Positions 1 through 9,210 of a stretch of 64,000 nt of DNA are shown here, piece by piece. Where the stretch lies: NCBI RefSeq assembly GCF_000312425.1, contig NZ_HE997181.1:3667395-3731394 (forward strand). Direction: 5' to 3'. The notes under the pieces were generated by a model. It saw nothing but the letters and a program-made list of their open reading frames with translations. It was not told where the DNA came from and did no database searches. Made by a program: the position numbers and the translations under genes. Each line of letters opens with the position of its first letter. Position 1 is the stretch's first letter. Source of the stretch: Reyranella massiliensis 521 (GTDB lineage: Bacteria > Pseudomonadota > Alphaproteobacteria > Reyranellales > Reyranellaceae).

Positions 1-709
1 CGATGGGCGGATAGTCGTAGAGGTGGATCAGGTAGTGAGCCACGCCTGGATGGTCCGGCTTGCGCTGGAAAATGGGCTCCAGCAACGCGCCGCCCTTGAG
101 CTGGTTGGCGTAAGTCTTGTCCGCCGGTGAAGCCGAGGTGTTCAGCGCAAGTGCGTAGTGAATCTGCGCCTCGTCGTCGTCGCGATAGCGCTGTGCGAGC
201 TGCTCCATCGCCTTGGAATAGGCCACGATGCGCGTGCGGTGATCGACCTTGTCGTAATCGGCGTACATGACCCAAAGCGCATCCAGATAGTCCCGTTCGC
301 GCTGAGTCTTCGCGCCGACGGTCTTGCCCTTTGTCAGAACCGCCGCGCCGTCGGCAAGGTTCTTCGCCGGTGGCGGCACATGGGGATTCCAGAGCAAGCT
401 GAGCGCAATACCCCAGTAGGCGATGCCGCAGTCGGGATCCTTCTTCAGGACCTCCTCGAATGTCCGCTGCGACGCCCGGTACCAGAACGAGTGCTGATAC
501 AGCATCGCCTTGTCGAAGAGCTTCTGGGCCTCCGGACTGCACGACGTCTCGAAGCTCACCGTGCCGAGCCGTTCGGGGTTCGTCTGTGCGGTCGCCTGAT
601 CGATGAGTTCGGCGCCCGAAGCGAGGACAGCAGCAGCCAACGCTATGCGGAACGACTTGCCCGCGCGTGCAACAACAGAGTGCGAATCACCACGGTGAGT
701 CCCAGTCAT
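1..709 (-). CDS. TPR-type repeat protein, 5' part (runs off the left edge)
   Basis: An open frame reads leftward from the ATG at 709 to the window edge without a stop, so only the first 236 residues are visible. The start has a clear ribosome binding site (GGAGG, five bases upstream). The N-terminus has a weak hydrophobic stretch (IALAAAVLASG, about residues 22-32), possibly an export signal. Helical-repeat text follows: a segment beginning FDKAMLYQHSFWYR, then KKDPDCGIAYWGIAL and HPGVAHYLIHLYDYPP, typical of tetratricopeptide-like repeats. Similar phrases (DPDCAMAHWGVSYA, HPGLLHLYIHL) occur in the protein at 13339-14991, so the two are probably distant paralogues. No enzymatic motif is visible; the role is unknown, perhaps scaffolding. 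Confidence 0.75.
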   Translation of the reverse strand, partial: MTGTHRGDSHSVVARAGKSFRIALAAAVLASGAELIDQATAQTNPERLGTVSFETSCSPEAQKLFDKAMLYQHSFWYRASQRTFEEVLKKDPDCGIAYWGIALSLLWNPHVPPPAKNLADGAAVLTKGKTVGAKTQRERDYLDALWVMYADYDKVDHRTRIVAYSKAMEQLAQRYRDDDEAQIHYALALNTSASPADKTYANQLKGGALLEPIFQRKPDHPGVAHYLIHLYDYPPI

Positions 710-1065
710 GAATTCCTCCGTCGTAGTCAGCGACCGCTGGGGCCGCCCAAGTTGGTGACGACAACGCTCTGAACGCGGAAGAAAAAGGGTAACTCAGGAA
801 GAGTTCCGGAAAGGCCGAGAGGATCTTGCAATCAATCCCAAGCGCGGTCGCCGGAATGTACTGGTGCTTGACGCTTCTACACCTGACTGCCGATCCGCTG
901 GGATCGCAGCTTACCATCCAGTCTCTTGAGCTGGATTTCTCTGGAAGCAACCCTAGTGGGATCCCCCACGATCCGCCGCACACATTTGAGTGACGGATGG
1001 CCAGGCCGAAGAAAAATCACACTGGCGACAGTGTATTTATGGGCAGGCTCAAAACGGCTCGCACC
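710..1065. other. Intergenic region between two minus-strand genes
   Basis: This 356-base stretch lies between the start of the left-edge TPR gene and the stop of the TRAP permease. It should hold the promoter of the TPR gene. The only structure I see is a short inverted repeat, GTGGG/CCCAC with a four-base loop, at 956-969. A short open frame at 687-983 on the minus strand has no convincing start or composition, and I do not call it. Confidence 0.5.
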
Positions 1066-2931
1066 CTAAAGGAAGGCCACCGAGAACCAGGGCACCGCCG
1101 CGATGACCGCCAAACCAGCCATCAGCGCCAGCAAGTACGACCAGATCGCGCCGATAGCTTCGTCCGGTGACACGTTGCCGATACGGCAGGCCAGATAGAA
1201 GCCGATGCCGATGGGCGGGGTCATCAGCCCGATGTTCATCGCGGTCACGATGGTCATTGCATAGTGAATGTCGTTGACCCCCAGGCTCTTGGCGATCGGA
1301 AACATCAGCGGGGCCATCAGAACGATCGCCGGCAGCCCCTCCAGAACGCAGCCCAGGACCAGGAAAACCAGGATGCTGAAAATCATGAAGACGACGTAAC
1401 CGCCCGGCATCGATGCCATGAACTGGGTGACGTCGCGGGCAATGCCGGCCTGCGTGATCGCCCATGCCATGGCCGAGGCCGTTCCGAGGATCAGCAGAAT
1501 GGCGCCGGTCAGGGCCGCCGTTTCCACAAGCATGGCATAGGATCGCTTCAGGCTGATGCCGCCGTAAAGCACAACGCCGATGAACGCCGCATACAGAACG
1601 GCAATCGTCGAAACTTCCGTGGCCGTGGCGACGCCTCCCGACACCGTGCTGCGGATCAGGAACGGCAGGACCAGCGCCGGGGCGGCGATCAGCGCCGTGC
1701 GGCCGATGAGGCGCAGGCTGGGCCGCTGGACCCCGGACATGTCCTCGTTGCGGGCCTTCCAGCGGGCCAGGACGGCCAGGCCCAGGAGCAGGACCATCGC
1801 GATGGCAAAGCCGCTGGTGAACAGCGCCGCGATCGAGACTCCGGCCACCGAGCCGAGGACAATGAGGACGATGCTGGGCGGCACCGTGTCCGCCATGGCG
1901 GCTCCCGTCGCCAGCAGCGCGATCATTTCGCGGGGCTTGTTGCCCCGGCGCTTCATCTCCGGAAACAGCGCCGGCGCAACGGTCGCCATGTCGGAGACCT
2001 TGGATCCGGAAATGCCGGACACGACGAAGAGCGAGCCCAGCAGCACATAGGACATGCCGGCCCGGATATGGCCGAGCCACGAGGCGAGGAAGTCGACGAT
2101 GGCCTTGCCCATGCCCGTGGCATCGAGAATGCACCCGAGCAGGAGAAACACGGGCACCGACAGCAGGATGATGCTGGACATGCCCTCGTCCATGCGGCCC
2201 ACGACGACCGAAAGCGGGGCCGTCGTGCCGAATGCCAGGTAACTGATCGTGCCGATGCCGAAGCAGAACGCGATGGGCACACCGCACGCCAGACTGACGG
2301 AAACGAACAGGACGAGGAAGAGCAGCAGCTTGGCGTTCCCGGCCCTCACCAGTTGCGGCGAGAAATGCCACAGAAGGCCTGCTATTGCGCCGACGATGAC
2401 AAGGGCCAGCAGCAGTTGCCGCAGATCCGGGGAGCGAAGCGCATAGCGAACCACAAGCACGAGCATCAGGACGATGCCGAAGGGGATGGCGGCGACGCGG
2501 AAGCTGTTGGGGATGCCAAGCGCGGGCGTGGTGATGAACCATTCGTCCATCGTGTATTCGACGGCATGCGGCAGCAGCGAGGCCAGCACGGCCGCGACGA
2601 CGACGAGCCCTAGCGCGTCGATGAAGTTCCGGCGCTTCTCGGAAAAGAGATTTACGAACAAGGTCAGGCGCAGATGCTCGCTGCGGTCGAGCGCCATCGC
2701 CGAACCCAGCATCGCGACCCAGATGAAACTGATCGAGCAGACCTCGTCGATCCAGACGACGGGAAAATTGAACAGGTAACGGGAGGTGACGCCGGCGAGC
2801 AGAAGCAGGACGATGGCGAGCATCAGCAGGGCCGCGATCGCGTTGATCGGCTCGAGCCACTTCCACCGGCTGCCCGAAGCGGGGCTGCCAAGCGACTCCG
2901 ACAGGTCGAGGTGTTCAGCCGGCGCGGTCAT
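1066..2931 (-). CDS. TRAP transporter fused small-large permease (DctQ-DctM)
   Basis: Integral membrane part of a tripartite ATP-independent periplasmic transporter, driving ion-gradient uptake of an organic acid or similar solute delivered by the binding protein just upstream. The 621-residue product joins both permease subunits. A DctQ-like four-helix domain (about residues 25-185, with RYLFNFPVVWIDE) is followed by a DctM domain with many hydrophobic helices (about 200-621, with GSKVSDMATVAPALFPEM and MTPPIGIGFYLA). I take the ATG at 2931, with GGGG eight bases upstream; an in-frame TTG at 2943 is the alternative. A hairpin separates it from the binding-protein gene. DctQM fusions are known in the family. 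The substrate cannot be read from the sequence. Confidence 0.9.
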   Translation of the reverse strand: MTAPAEHLDLSESLGSPASGSRWKWLEPINAIAALLMLAIVLLLLAGVTSRYLFNFPVVWIDEVCSISFIWVAMLGSAMALDRSEHLRLTLFVNLFSEKRRNFIDALGLVVVAAVLASLLPHAVEYTMDEWFITTPALGIPNSFRVAAIPFGIVLMLVLVVRYALRSPDLRQLLLALVIVGAIAGLLWHFSPQLVRAGNAKLLLFLVLFVSVSLACGVPIAFCFGIGTISYLAFGTTAPLSVVVGRMDEGMSSIILLSVPVFLLLGCILDATGMGKAIVDFLASWLGHIRAGMSYVLLGSLFVVSGISGSKVSDMATVAPALFPEMKRRGNKPREMIALLATGAAMADTVPPSIVLIVLGSVAGVSIAALFTSGFAIAMVLLLGLAVLARWKARNEDMSGVQRPSLRLIGRTALIAAPALVLPFLIRSTVSGGVATATEVSTIAVLYAAFIGVVLYGGISLKRSYAMLVETAALTGAILLILGTASAMAWAITQAGIARDVTQFMASMPGGYVVFMIFSILVFLVLGCVLEGLPAIVLMAPLMFPIAKSLGVNDIHYAMTIVTAMNIGLMTPPIGIGFYLACRIGNVSPDEAIGAIWSYLLALMAGLAVIAAVPWFSVAFL

Positions 2932-2965
2932 GGCGAGCCCCAAACGGATCTGCAGATTGAGGAAA

Positions 2966-2990
2966 CGCCCCGATCGCGTCGATCGGGGCG
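2966..2990 (-). terminator. Intercistronic hairpin between binding-protein and permease genes
   Basis: Perfect 11-base arms (CGCCCCGATCG / CGATCGGGGCG) with a three-base loop, followed on the minus strand by TTTCC. It lies between the binding-protein stop and the permease start. The U-run is short, so partial termination or 3'-end protection of the upstream message is more likely than a full stop. Confidence 0.6.
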
Positions 2991-2998
2991 CGTTGCAC

Positions 2999-4012
2999 TC
3001 AGCTCAGCTTGCCGGTGTACTTCTCCAGGACAGACCAAGCTTCGTCGCCGTACTTGCCCTTCCACTCCGCGTAGAAGCCGGCGGTCCGCAGCTTGTCGCG
3101 GAAGGCTTCCGCCTTGGGCTGGTTGATGACCATGCCCTTGTCGGTCAGCTCCTTCTGCAGGCCAGCATTCAGCTGCGCCACGTCTTCGCGCTCCTTGAGG
3201 CCGGCGGCATTTACATGCTTGGCGACCACCGTGCGGAGGTTCTCCGGCAGCCGCTCCCAGGCGCGGCGGTTCGCCAGGAACCAGAAGCCGTCCCACATGT
3301 GGTTGGTGAGCGAGCAGTACTTCTGAACCTCGTAGAGCTTCGCGGTCGCGATGATCGCCAGCGGATTCTCCTGGCCGTCGACGACCTTGGTCTGCAGAGC
3401 CGTGTAGACCTCGGAGAAGTTGATGCTGGCCGGTGCGGCATCGAACGCCTTGTACATCGACGTCCACAGCGGCGAGACCGGCACGCGGATCTTGAAGCCC
3501 TTAAGGTCTTCCGGGCCCTGGATCGGCTTGGTCGACGACGTGGTCTGGCGGAAGCCGTTGTCCCAGATCTTCTCCATGGCGACGAGATTGGCCTTTGCGA
3601 TCTGGTTGCGGACATACTGGCCCAGCTCGCCATCCATCGCCTTCCAGACCGACGGATAGTCCGGGAAGGCAAAGCCGATCCCGTTGATCGAGGCGACCGG
3701 AACCAGGGTGGACAGGATCAGCCCGGACAGCGTGAAGAACTCGATGCCCCCCGAGCGAAGCTGACTGAGCATGTCGGTGTCCGACCCGAGCTGGTTCGAC
3801 GGGAAAATCTGGATCTCGACCCGGCCGTTGGTCTCAGCCTTGATCGCGTCCGCCATCTCCTTTGCTCTGACGTTCATCGGATGCGCGACAGGCAGGTTGT
3901 TCGCGTATTTGTAAGAGAACTCCGCACTCTGGGCGCGCGCCACCCACGGGGCAGCAACCACGGCGGTGGCAAAGGCAGACGTCCCGAGCAGCGTCCTGCG
4001 AGATACTTTCAT
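2999..4012 (-). CDS. TRAP transporter solute-binding protein (DctP family)
   Basis: Periplasmic binding protein of a TRAP system, presenting solute to the DctQM permease encoded immediately downstream. The product is 337 residues, normal for DctP. The start at 4012 is fixed by GGAGG six bases upstream and by an N-terminal signal with a twin arginine (MKVSRRTLLG) and a predicted cleavage after ARAQS-type residues near 30. Family features include KYANNLPVAHP near the mature N-terminus, and a central GFKIRVPVSPLW segment at the position where family members carry the arginine that binds ligand carboxylates. PASINFSEVYTALQTKVVDGQENP is the usual DctP signature. Its location beside a Rieske oxygenase suggests uptake of an aromatic or carboxylated substrate, which is inference. 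Confidence 0.92.
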   Translation of the reverse strand: MKVSRRTLLGTSAFATAVVAAPWVARAQSAEFSYKYANNLPVAHPMNVRAKEMADAIKAETNGRVEIQIFPSNQLGSDTDMLSQLRSGGIEFFTLSGLILSTLVPVASINGIGFAFPDYPSVWKAMDGELGQYVRNQIAKANLVAMEKIWDNGFRQTTSSTKPIQGPEDLKGFKIRVPVSPLWTSMYKAFDAAPASINFSEVYTALQTKVVDGQENPLAIIATAKLYEVQKYCSLTNHMWDGFWFLANRRAWERLPENLRTVVAKHVNAAGLKEREDVAQLNAGLQKELTDKGMVINQPKAEAFRDKLRTAGFYAEWKGKYGDEAWSVLEKYTGKLS

Positions 4013-4225
4013 ACTTTCCTCCGGTCCTTCTCGTTCCACCCTATGGAATTCGCCGACGTGCAAATTCCAACGCTCCCGGACGGTCGGGAGGCCGAGCGGG
4101 ATACTATGATTTCAGTTCGACTTACAGAATTTTGCCAACGCCTTCGGAAGCGCGGTTGCGCCCGCGTGCAGAAACACCCTGTTCGCAGGTCTGCTGTCCC
4201 GGCGCTAGTCCAAACGCGGCCGGTA

Positions 4226-5017
4226 CTAGGTGAGCTTATAGTGCCTTTGGAAGAAGGCCGAATGCAGCCCGCCGTCAGGTGGTCTCGCGGCGATATGTTG
4301 CGTAATCTGAGCATTCTCCGAACTGTTGCCAGCGACCATCAGCACGACATGGTTCACCGGAATGGTCCTGAGCGTCTCCTGCTTCAGCAGTTCGTCGAGA
4401 ATGGCTTCCGGCTCGCCCTCGGGCACGGGAATCCAGTACCGCAAAGCCTTGAGCATGCTCTGCGTGCCAGGATCATGCGTCCTGTAGTCGCCGGCGACAT
4501 AGTGCGTGCCCAGCGTTTCGATCCTGGCAATGCAGATCGGTTCTCCCTCGCTGTCGGGATCCTCAGCACTATGGTCGGTGTGCAGACCGTGCGGTTCGGG
4601 GACCGTGAACTTGCCGTAGGCGTAGTGCCCCTTGCGATAGCGGGCCGGGGGGACGAGGACGCTCATCATTTCGTCAACGTCGTTATTATAGCGACGCACA
4701 TAGTTCGCCATCGTGTTGGGCGTACCGTCGACAAAATTCTTCTGAAGCCAATCGTCATCGACATATTCGGTTCTCACGTCGCCCAAGCGCCGCGCATATT
4801 CATGGATCGCCTTGCTTGCAGCTTCAGGAAAGCGGGCAATCGGCATCGGCAAGTGAGTGTGCGCCTCGCGATCATTGAAGTTCACATGCATTCGTTCAAT
4901 GAGCGCCCACTGGCAGGACGAGAACTGCACCGGCTCCAACATCCCGAGCCTGGCCGGTAAGGTTGCCCATGCCTGCTGAAGTGATGTCATCGGTGATTCC
5001 AGATCCAAGGCAGACAC
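4226..5017 (-). CDS. Uncharacterised protein with HxD motif, possible 2-oxoglutarate/Fe(II)-type fold
   Basis: A 263-residue soluble protein directly downstream of the Rieske oxygenase gene (20-base gap), probably co-transcribed with it. I do not recognise the family with certainty. It has no signal peptide or membrane segment. A GLHTDHS motif near residue 145 and a later QHIAARPPDGGLHSAFFQ segment near 240 could supply the HxD...H iron ligands of a cupin or 2-oxoglutarate-dependent oxygenase fold, but this is only a resemblance. The called start is a GTG at 5017. An ATG at 4990 (MTSLQQ), nine bases after GGA, is an equally good start. A 213-base gap separates it from the TRAP binding-protein gene. 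Confidence 0.7.
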   Translation of the reverse strand: MSALDLESPMTSLQQAWATLPARLGMLEPVQFSSCQWALIERMHVNFNDREAHTHLPMPIARFPEAASKAIHEYARRLGDVRTEYVDDDWLQKNFVDGTPNTMANYVRRYNNDVDEMMSVLVPPARYRKGHYAYGKFTVPEPHGLHTDHSAEDPDSEGEPICIARIETLGTHYVAGDYRTHDPGTQSMLKALRYWIPVPEGEPEAILDELLKQETLRTIPVNHVVLMVAGNSSENAQITQHIAARPPDGGLHSAFFQRHYKLT

Positions 5018-5037
5018 TCTTGGCGAGGAGCCCTCGC

Positions 5038-6174
5038 CTACTCCTGGTGCGCCTCCAGCTTCTCGATATGCTCCGCCAGGTGTCGGTGAAAATGGCCGAT
5101 GGCCTGCTCGTAATGGCCGAACGTGAAATGGGTGTTGGCACCCGACGCCAGTCCGGCCTGGATGGCGCAGGCCGCGCGCCGGTCTTCCGTCAAACCGGAG
5201 TCCTGCACGAAATTGGCATCGCGCCTAGCCTCGGCAATATCGAGCGGCTTCCCGTTCTTGATTCGTGGCGCGAGTTGATAGACCACCCAATGCGTCTGCG
5301 ACGGGCTTACCGGCTCCAGAATGGTGAGCAGCACGTGGCTGGACAGAAAGCTGAGGTGCGTATTGGGGAAGAGCTGGTGCACATCGGTGATGCGCCCTTG
5401 AACATTCCATTCTTCGCGCGGCAACTGCCGCAGCTTCTCGATGCGCCTGAACGGAAAGACGATCCGCGAATTGCGGCCGTGAAGCTCGACGATATTCAGA
5501 TTGTCGTAGCCGTAGGGATAGAAGGATTGATTGTGGAGGGCCTTGATATGATAGCCCTCCATGGAGGTCTCGCCGATCAGCTTCCAGTTGGCAGGATCGT
5601 CGAATTCGATCTTGTTGAAGACGACGTAGTCGGGCGGCAGAAGATCCGGCGTGTCGGGCAACGCCCCATCCGACAGCGGCGTCCCCTGGGTCACAAAGAC
5701 AAGGCCACCCTTCTCCTGCACCGCGACGGGCACGAGCCCATGCTCTTCCTTGACCAGGTCCGGAAAGCCGTCTTCGCCGGGAACATGGCGCAGCGCGCCG
5801 TCGAGGCCATAGGTCCAAGCATGATAAGGGCAGGCGAATGCGCGTTTGCAGCCTTCGCCTTCTTCGAGCTTCATGCCGCGATGACGGCAGGCATTGCGGA
5901 ATCCTCGAACGATGCCATCCGTGCCCCGAACCACCAGAAGCGGCGTGCCGACCGTGGTGCGCGCGATGTAGGACCCCGCCTCCGGCAACGCCGCTGAAGG
6001 GCAGAAAACCATCGGTACGCGGCGCAGCACCTCCATCTCGACCGCAAAGCGTTCGGGAGAGGAATAGTTCGCAGCGGGCTCACGCCATACCGACGTGCCC
6101 TTGTCGGTCGAATTGCCATCGACATGCGCCAGAATGCGATCGACCAGTTCGACATCGTTGAGGAGCGCGCTCAT
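5038..6174 (-). CDS. Rieske [2Fe-2S] aromatic ring-hydroxylating oxygenase, alpha subunit
   Basis: Oxygenase component that would hydroxylate or demethylate an aromatic or similar compound using electrons from a separate reductase. The 378-residue protein has the Rieske cluster motif (ACRHRG near residue 97 and CPYHAW near 118; C-x-H...C-x2-H). The catalytic domain has NWKLIGETSMEGYHIKALH near residue 200, giving the two iron-binding histidines and the bridging acidic residue region. The start at 6174 follows GAGGAAG. No ferredoxin, reductase or beta subunit is nearby, so the electron donor must be encoded elsewhere. The next gene, an unassigned protein, may be its partner, and the TRAP genes follow on the same strand. 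Confidence 0.9.
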   Translation of the reverse strand: MSALLNDVELVDRILAHVDGNSTDKGTSVWREPAANYSSPERFAVEMEVLRRVPMVFCPSAALPEAGSYIARTTVGTPLLVVRGTDGIVRGFRNACRHRGMKLEEGEGCKRAFACPYHAWTYGLDGALRHVPGEDGFPDLVKEEHGLVPVAVQEKGGLVFVTQGTPLSDGALPDTPDLLPPDYVVFNKIEFDDPANWKLIGETSMEGYHIKALHNQSFYPYGYDNLNIVELHGRNSRIVFPFRRIEKLRQLPREEWNVQGRITDVHQLFPNTHLSFLSSHVLLTILEPVSPSQTHWVVYQLAPRIKNGKPLDIAEARRDANFVQDSGLTEDRRAACAIQAGLASGANTHFTFGHYEQAIGHFHRHLAEHIEKLEAHQE

Positions 6175-6325
6175 TCTTCCTCTCGCTGTGCAGACTCGAT
6201 ATGCCCAAGGCTCGAACTGAAAGTATCAGAATGATTCGCGGGCCGGGAACTGCAATCGCAGCTCAAGACATGGGCGTTATGACGAAACGGGCGAGGTCCT
6301 TCCGGTGTCGCCGCCAAGACAGGTG

Positions 6326-8239
6326 TCACTGAGCCGTCAGCAGCTGCCGCGTGAGGTCGGCGCAGGGCACGTCTTTGGCATTTCCGAACACAGGCGTTGG
6401 CAGCGGGAAGACGCGACCGAGCGAGATCCGGGGCTCGCGCAGCTTGCCTTCTATCGCGACGGTCCCATGCAGATCGAGCAGGTCGAAACTCTTGGGAGCT
6501 GCATCGACCTCGGCCTTGATGGCCTGACTTTGAAGCGATGCCTGGCCCTTTACATAGAGAACCGATTTCTGAGTATCGAGCAGCGTGCGGTCGAAGGCGA
6601 CATTGCCATGCTGGAAGTTCAATCGGCCAATTGCGCATTTGATCGGGATGCGGTTGTCGCCGGTCACGTAGAGGATCAGCGCGTCGAAGATTTGCAGGCC
6701 GGCGAGGCTCACCATCAAACTGCTGACCGAACCGCCGCCCAGGGCGAAAGCCATATGGCCATCGGCCGATCCCATAACCTGCGCAAGCGACCGGCCGTTG
6801 CCCGCCAGCACGACGCGGCCCTGCACCTTGCCCTGCGTGGCGTCGAAGTACCGCGACTCGCGGAAGAAATTCTTCAGTTCGAGATTGGTGAGACCGAGCG
6901 CAGCCCGGACACGCGGATTGTCGGAACGCGCATCGATGCCCAGTTCACCAGCGATCGTGCCTCCACCGAGGACTTGCAAGGTGAGCGGCTTCACAATGGC
7001 GTTGCCATCCTGGATCAGCACCCGGAAGGCCAGGCTCTGGACAGGCAACCATGGGGGCGCGAGGACACGTCGAGCATCGAGCGTTACATCCATATTCATG
7101 GCGCGGAGCTTCTCCGTGTGCAGCGGCACATCAGGAAACAGCGCGCCGCTGGCCTCGAGCTGTCGCTGGGTCTGCGCTTGTTTGGCCGAGACGTTGGTCT
7201 TGCGGGCCGGAGCTGCACCCACCAGCGGCGCGAGATCCTCGAAGACCAGCTTCTGCGAAACGAGCTTTGCCGTCAGGAATTCAGGCTTGCGCCGCTCGTC
7301 GATCATCACTTCGCCCGTAAGGTCGCTCTCGCCGACCCGCCATCTCGACTTCACGAACTTCCAGACGCCGGGGTCGCGCTCCAGCTTGCCACTGATCACA
7401 TAAGGCGGCGTTGGAGGGCCGGGGATGCCGAGCAGCGGGTAGATTTCCGATAGATTGGGCCCGGACAAAGTGAGGTCGACGTCGGCCCCGGTCCACTTGA
7501 ACGGGTCGTGTACTGTCCCCTTGGCCTTGAGCTTCGTAGCGCCGAAGACGATGTCGACGTCGAGCGGATAGGGTTGCTCGGTGTCCCGCAAAGCCAGCAC
7601 CGATCCACCGACGAACTGCAGACTGAGCGGCTGGCCTTCGAGCTTGCCCTTGAGCTGGAGCTCGGCCTGTACCTGGTCGGCCGCCTTGCCTGTTGCACTG
7701 GACACCGTTCCGTCGAGCTCAAGCTTACGCTTGCTATCCCGATAGCCGAGCTTGCCGTCGGTGATCTCGAGCCGGCCGATCAAGGGCGTCTCGTAACGGT
7801 TGTCAGGCTCAAGCGCCTTGGCAGCACCTGTCGCCACCGGCGCTTCGCCCATGCTCCAGTTGAGCTGTTCCTTGTCACCGACCTCGACCTGGATGTCCGG
7901 CTTACGCAGCACGAGCCGCGGAAGCACGATGTCACCCTTGAGCAACGGCCACAGGCGAATGTCGAAGTCGATCTGCTCGACCTTCAGCATGTGAGGTGCC
8001 TTCCCCCACTCGGTATTGGCGACTTCCACGCCGTCGAGCCGAACGCTGGTCGTGGCCCCCCAGTCGAACGTCACCTTCGCGACCGTCGTCTTGCGGCCGG
8101 TATAGTCGCTGGCATGACCCTCCACCTGATCGCGCAGCCATTGCGACGTAACCAGAAAATAGAGCGCCCCGGCCGCGATCACGACCAAGGTTGCGAGAAT
8201 GCCGGCCGACCAGGCCAGTATCCTGACCATACGCCTCAT
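6326..8239 (-). CDS. AsmA-family envelope protein
   Basis: Large inner-membrane-anchored protein with a long periplasmic part, of the AsmA-like family linked to outer-membrane lipid homeostasis and bridge-type lipid transport. The 637-residue sequence begins with one membrane helix (about residues 8-30). It continues with the AsmA beta-rich repeats: LDGVEVANTEWG, RLWPLLKGDIVLPRLVLRKPD, RLEITDGKLGYRD, and a C-terminal AsmA_2-like part with FHGNVAFDRTLLDT-like text near 540. ATGs at 8239 and 8230 are both possible starts and neither has a strong ribosome binding site. The gene lies 34 bases downstream of the YihY-family gene, so the two probably form one transcript. Confidence 0.85.
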   Translation of the reverse strand: MRRMVRILAWSAGILATLVVIAAGALYFLVTSQWLRDQVEGHASDYTGRKTTVAKVTFDWGATTSVRLDGVEVANTEWGKAPHMLKVEQIDFDIRLWPLLKGDIVLPRLVLRKPDIQVEVGDKEQLNWSMGEAPVATGAAKALEPDNRYETPLIGRLEITDGKLGYRDSKRKLELDGTVSSATGKAADQVQAELQLKGKLEGQPLSLQFVGGSVLALRDTEQPYPLDVDIVFGATKLKAKGTVHDPFKWTGADVDLTLSGPNLSEIYPLLGIPGPPTPPYVISGKLERDPGVWKFVKSRWRVGESDLTGEVMIDERRKPEFLTAKLVSQKLVFEDLAPLVGAAPARKTNVSAKQAQTQRQLEASGALFPDVPLHTEKLRAMNMDVTLDARRVLAPPWLPVQSLAFRVLIQDGNAIVKPLTLQVLGGGTIAGELGIDARSDNPRVRAALGLTNLELKNFFRESRYFDATQGKVQGRVVLAGNGRSLAQVMGSADGHMAFALGGGSVSSLMVSLAGLQIFDALILYVTGDNRIPIKCAIGRLNFQHGNVAFDRTLLDTQKSVLYVKGQASLQSQAIKAEVDAAPKSFDLLDLHGTVAIEGKLREPRISLGRVFPLPTPVFGNAKDVPCADLTRQLLTAQ

Positions 8240-8273
8240 GACGACGAAACGAGACTGGCAGCGCCGGGTTGCC

Positions 8274-9146
8274 TCAGATCGCGTGTGGCTGATCTCGCTG
8301 CGGTTCCCGAGGGCTCGCGGATGGCTTCGACCAGGCGTGCGCGAACTCGGCGCCCAGCAGGAAGATCTGCGCCGAATAGAAGATCCAGAGCAGCATCACG
8401 ATGATCGCGCCGGCACCACCAAAGGATGAGGCAATCTCGGTTTTGCCGATGTAGAGAGCAATCAGGTACTTCCCGCCCTCGAACAGGAGAGCGGCGAAGG
8501 CGGCACCAGGCAGCACGTCGCACCAGCGCAAGTGACGGTCGGGCAGGACCTTGTACATCACGGTGAAGATGCCGGCGATCAGGACGAACGAGAGCATGAG
8601 GTCGATTACTTCCAGGGCGAGCCCTGCGGCCGGCAGGTGTGCCTTGAGAAAGGCGCCAAACGCCGTCAGCAGCGCGCTCAGCACCAGCGAGACCATGAGC
8701 ACGAAGCCCAACGCGATAACGAGGCCGAGACTGGCCAGCCGCGCGCGAACCAGGCGCGACAGGGTCGTGCCGCGGGGCGAGGCTTTCCAGACGGCGTTGA
8801 GCGAGGCCTGCACCTCGCCGAAGACGCCGCTGACCGCCAGCAGGATCGCCCCCAGGCCGATAAGCGTCGCCAGGGCCCCGGAAAGACGATCGCTCGCACT
8901 GTGGATCATCGCCTGGAGGGCTGCAGCGGTATCGCGCCCCATCAACCCGCTCAGTTGATCGACGACAGCCCCCTGGGCGGCATCGCGGCCGAACACCATG
9001 CCGGCCACCGCGATGACTACCAAAAGGACCGGCGCCATCGAGAACAAGGTGAAGTAGGCAATGGAAGCGCCGCGACTGAAGGCGTCGTCGGCGATGTAGC
9101 CTTCGACCGTACCCTTCATTACACGCCAGGCATCGCGCCCCGACAT
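8274..9146 (-). CDS. YihY/virulence factor BrkB family inner-membrane protein
   Basis: A 290-residue polytopic membrane protein of the YihY/BrkB family (formerly mis-named ribonuclease BN). Its biochemical role is unsettled; recent work on related proteins points to envelope lipid or anionic substrate handling. Family hallmarks are AFSRGASIAYFTLFSMAPVLLV near residues 25-46, the GAVFGEVQASLNAVW-type segment near 110, and PGAAFAALLFEGGKYLIALYIG followed by SSFGGAGAIIVMLLWIFYSAQI near the end. The start at 9146 is supported by GGAG and AGGA upstream; a longer upstream frame lacks family similarity. It sits between the EEP and AsmA genes in an envelope-related run. Confidence 0.85.
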   Translation of the reverse strand: MSGRDAWRVMKGTVEGYIADDAFSRGASIAYFTLFSMAPVLLVVIAVAGMVFGRDAAQGAVVDQLSGLMGRDTAAALQAMIHSASDRLSGALATLIGLGAILLAVSGVFGEVQASLNAVWKASPRGTTLSRLVRARLASLGLVIALGFVLMVSLVLSALLTAFGAFLKAHLPAAGLALEVIDLMLSFVLIAGIFTVMYKVLPDRHLRWCDVLPGAAFAALLFEGGKYLIALYIGKTEIASSFGGAGAIIVMLLWIFYSAQIFLLGAEFAHAWSKPSASPREPQRDQPHAI

Positions 9147-9210
9147 CGTCCTATCTCCGCGGCCTGCCTTCTCAGTGTCCCTCAACGCGCGGCCTCGCAA
9201 CCGGCTGCCT

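Noticed and set aside
158..772. Plus-strand frame of 204 codons at the left edge
   Set aside because: The minus strand here encodes a TPR-like protein with a strong ribosome binding site; the plus frame is its shadow.
1049..2866. A 605-codon minus-strand frame overlapping the TRAP permease in another frame
   Set aside because: The permease frame has clear family motifs and helices; this one is Arg/Ala/Gly/Pro-rich, typical of a shifted frame in high-GC DNA.
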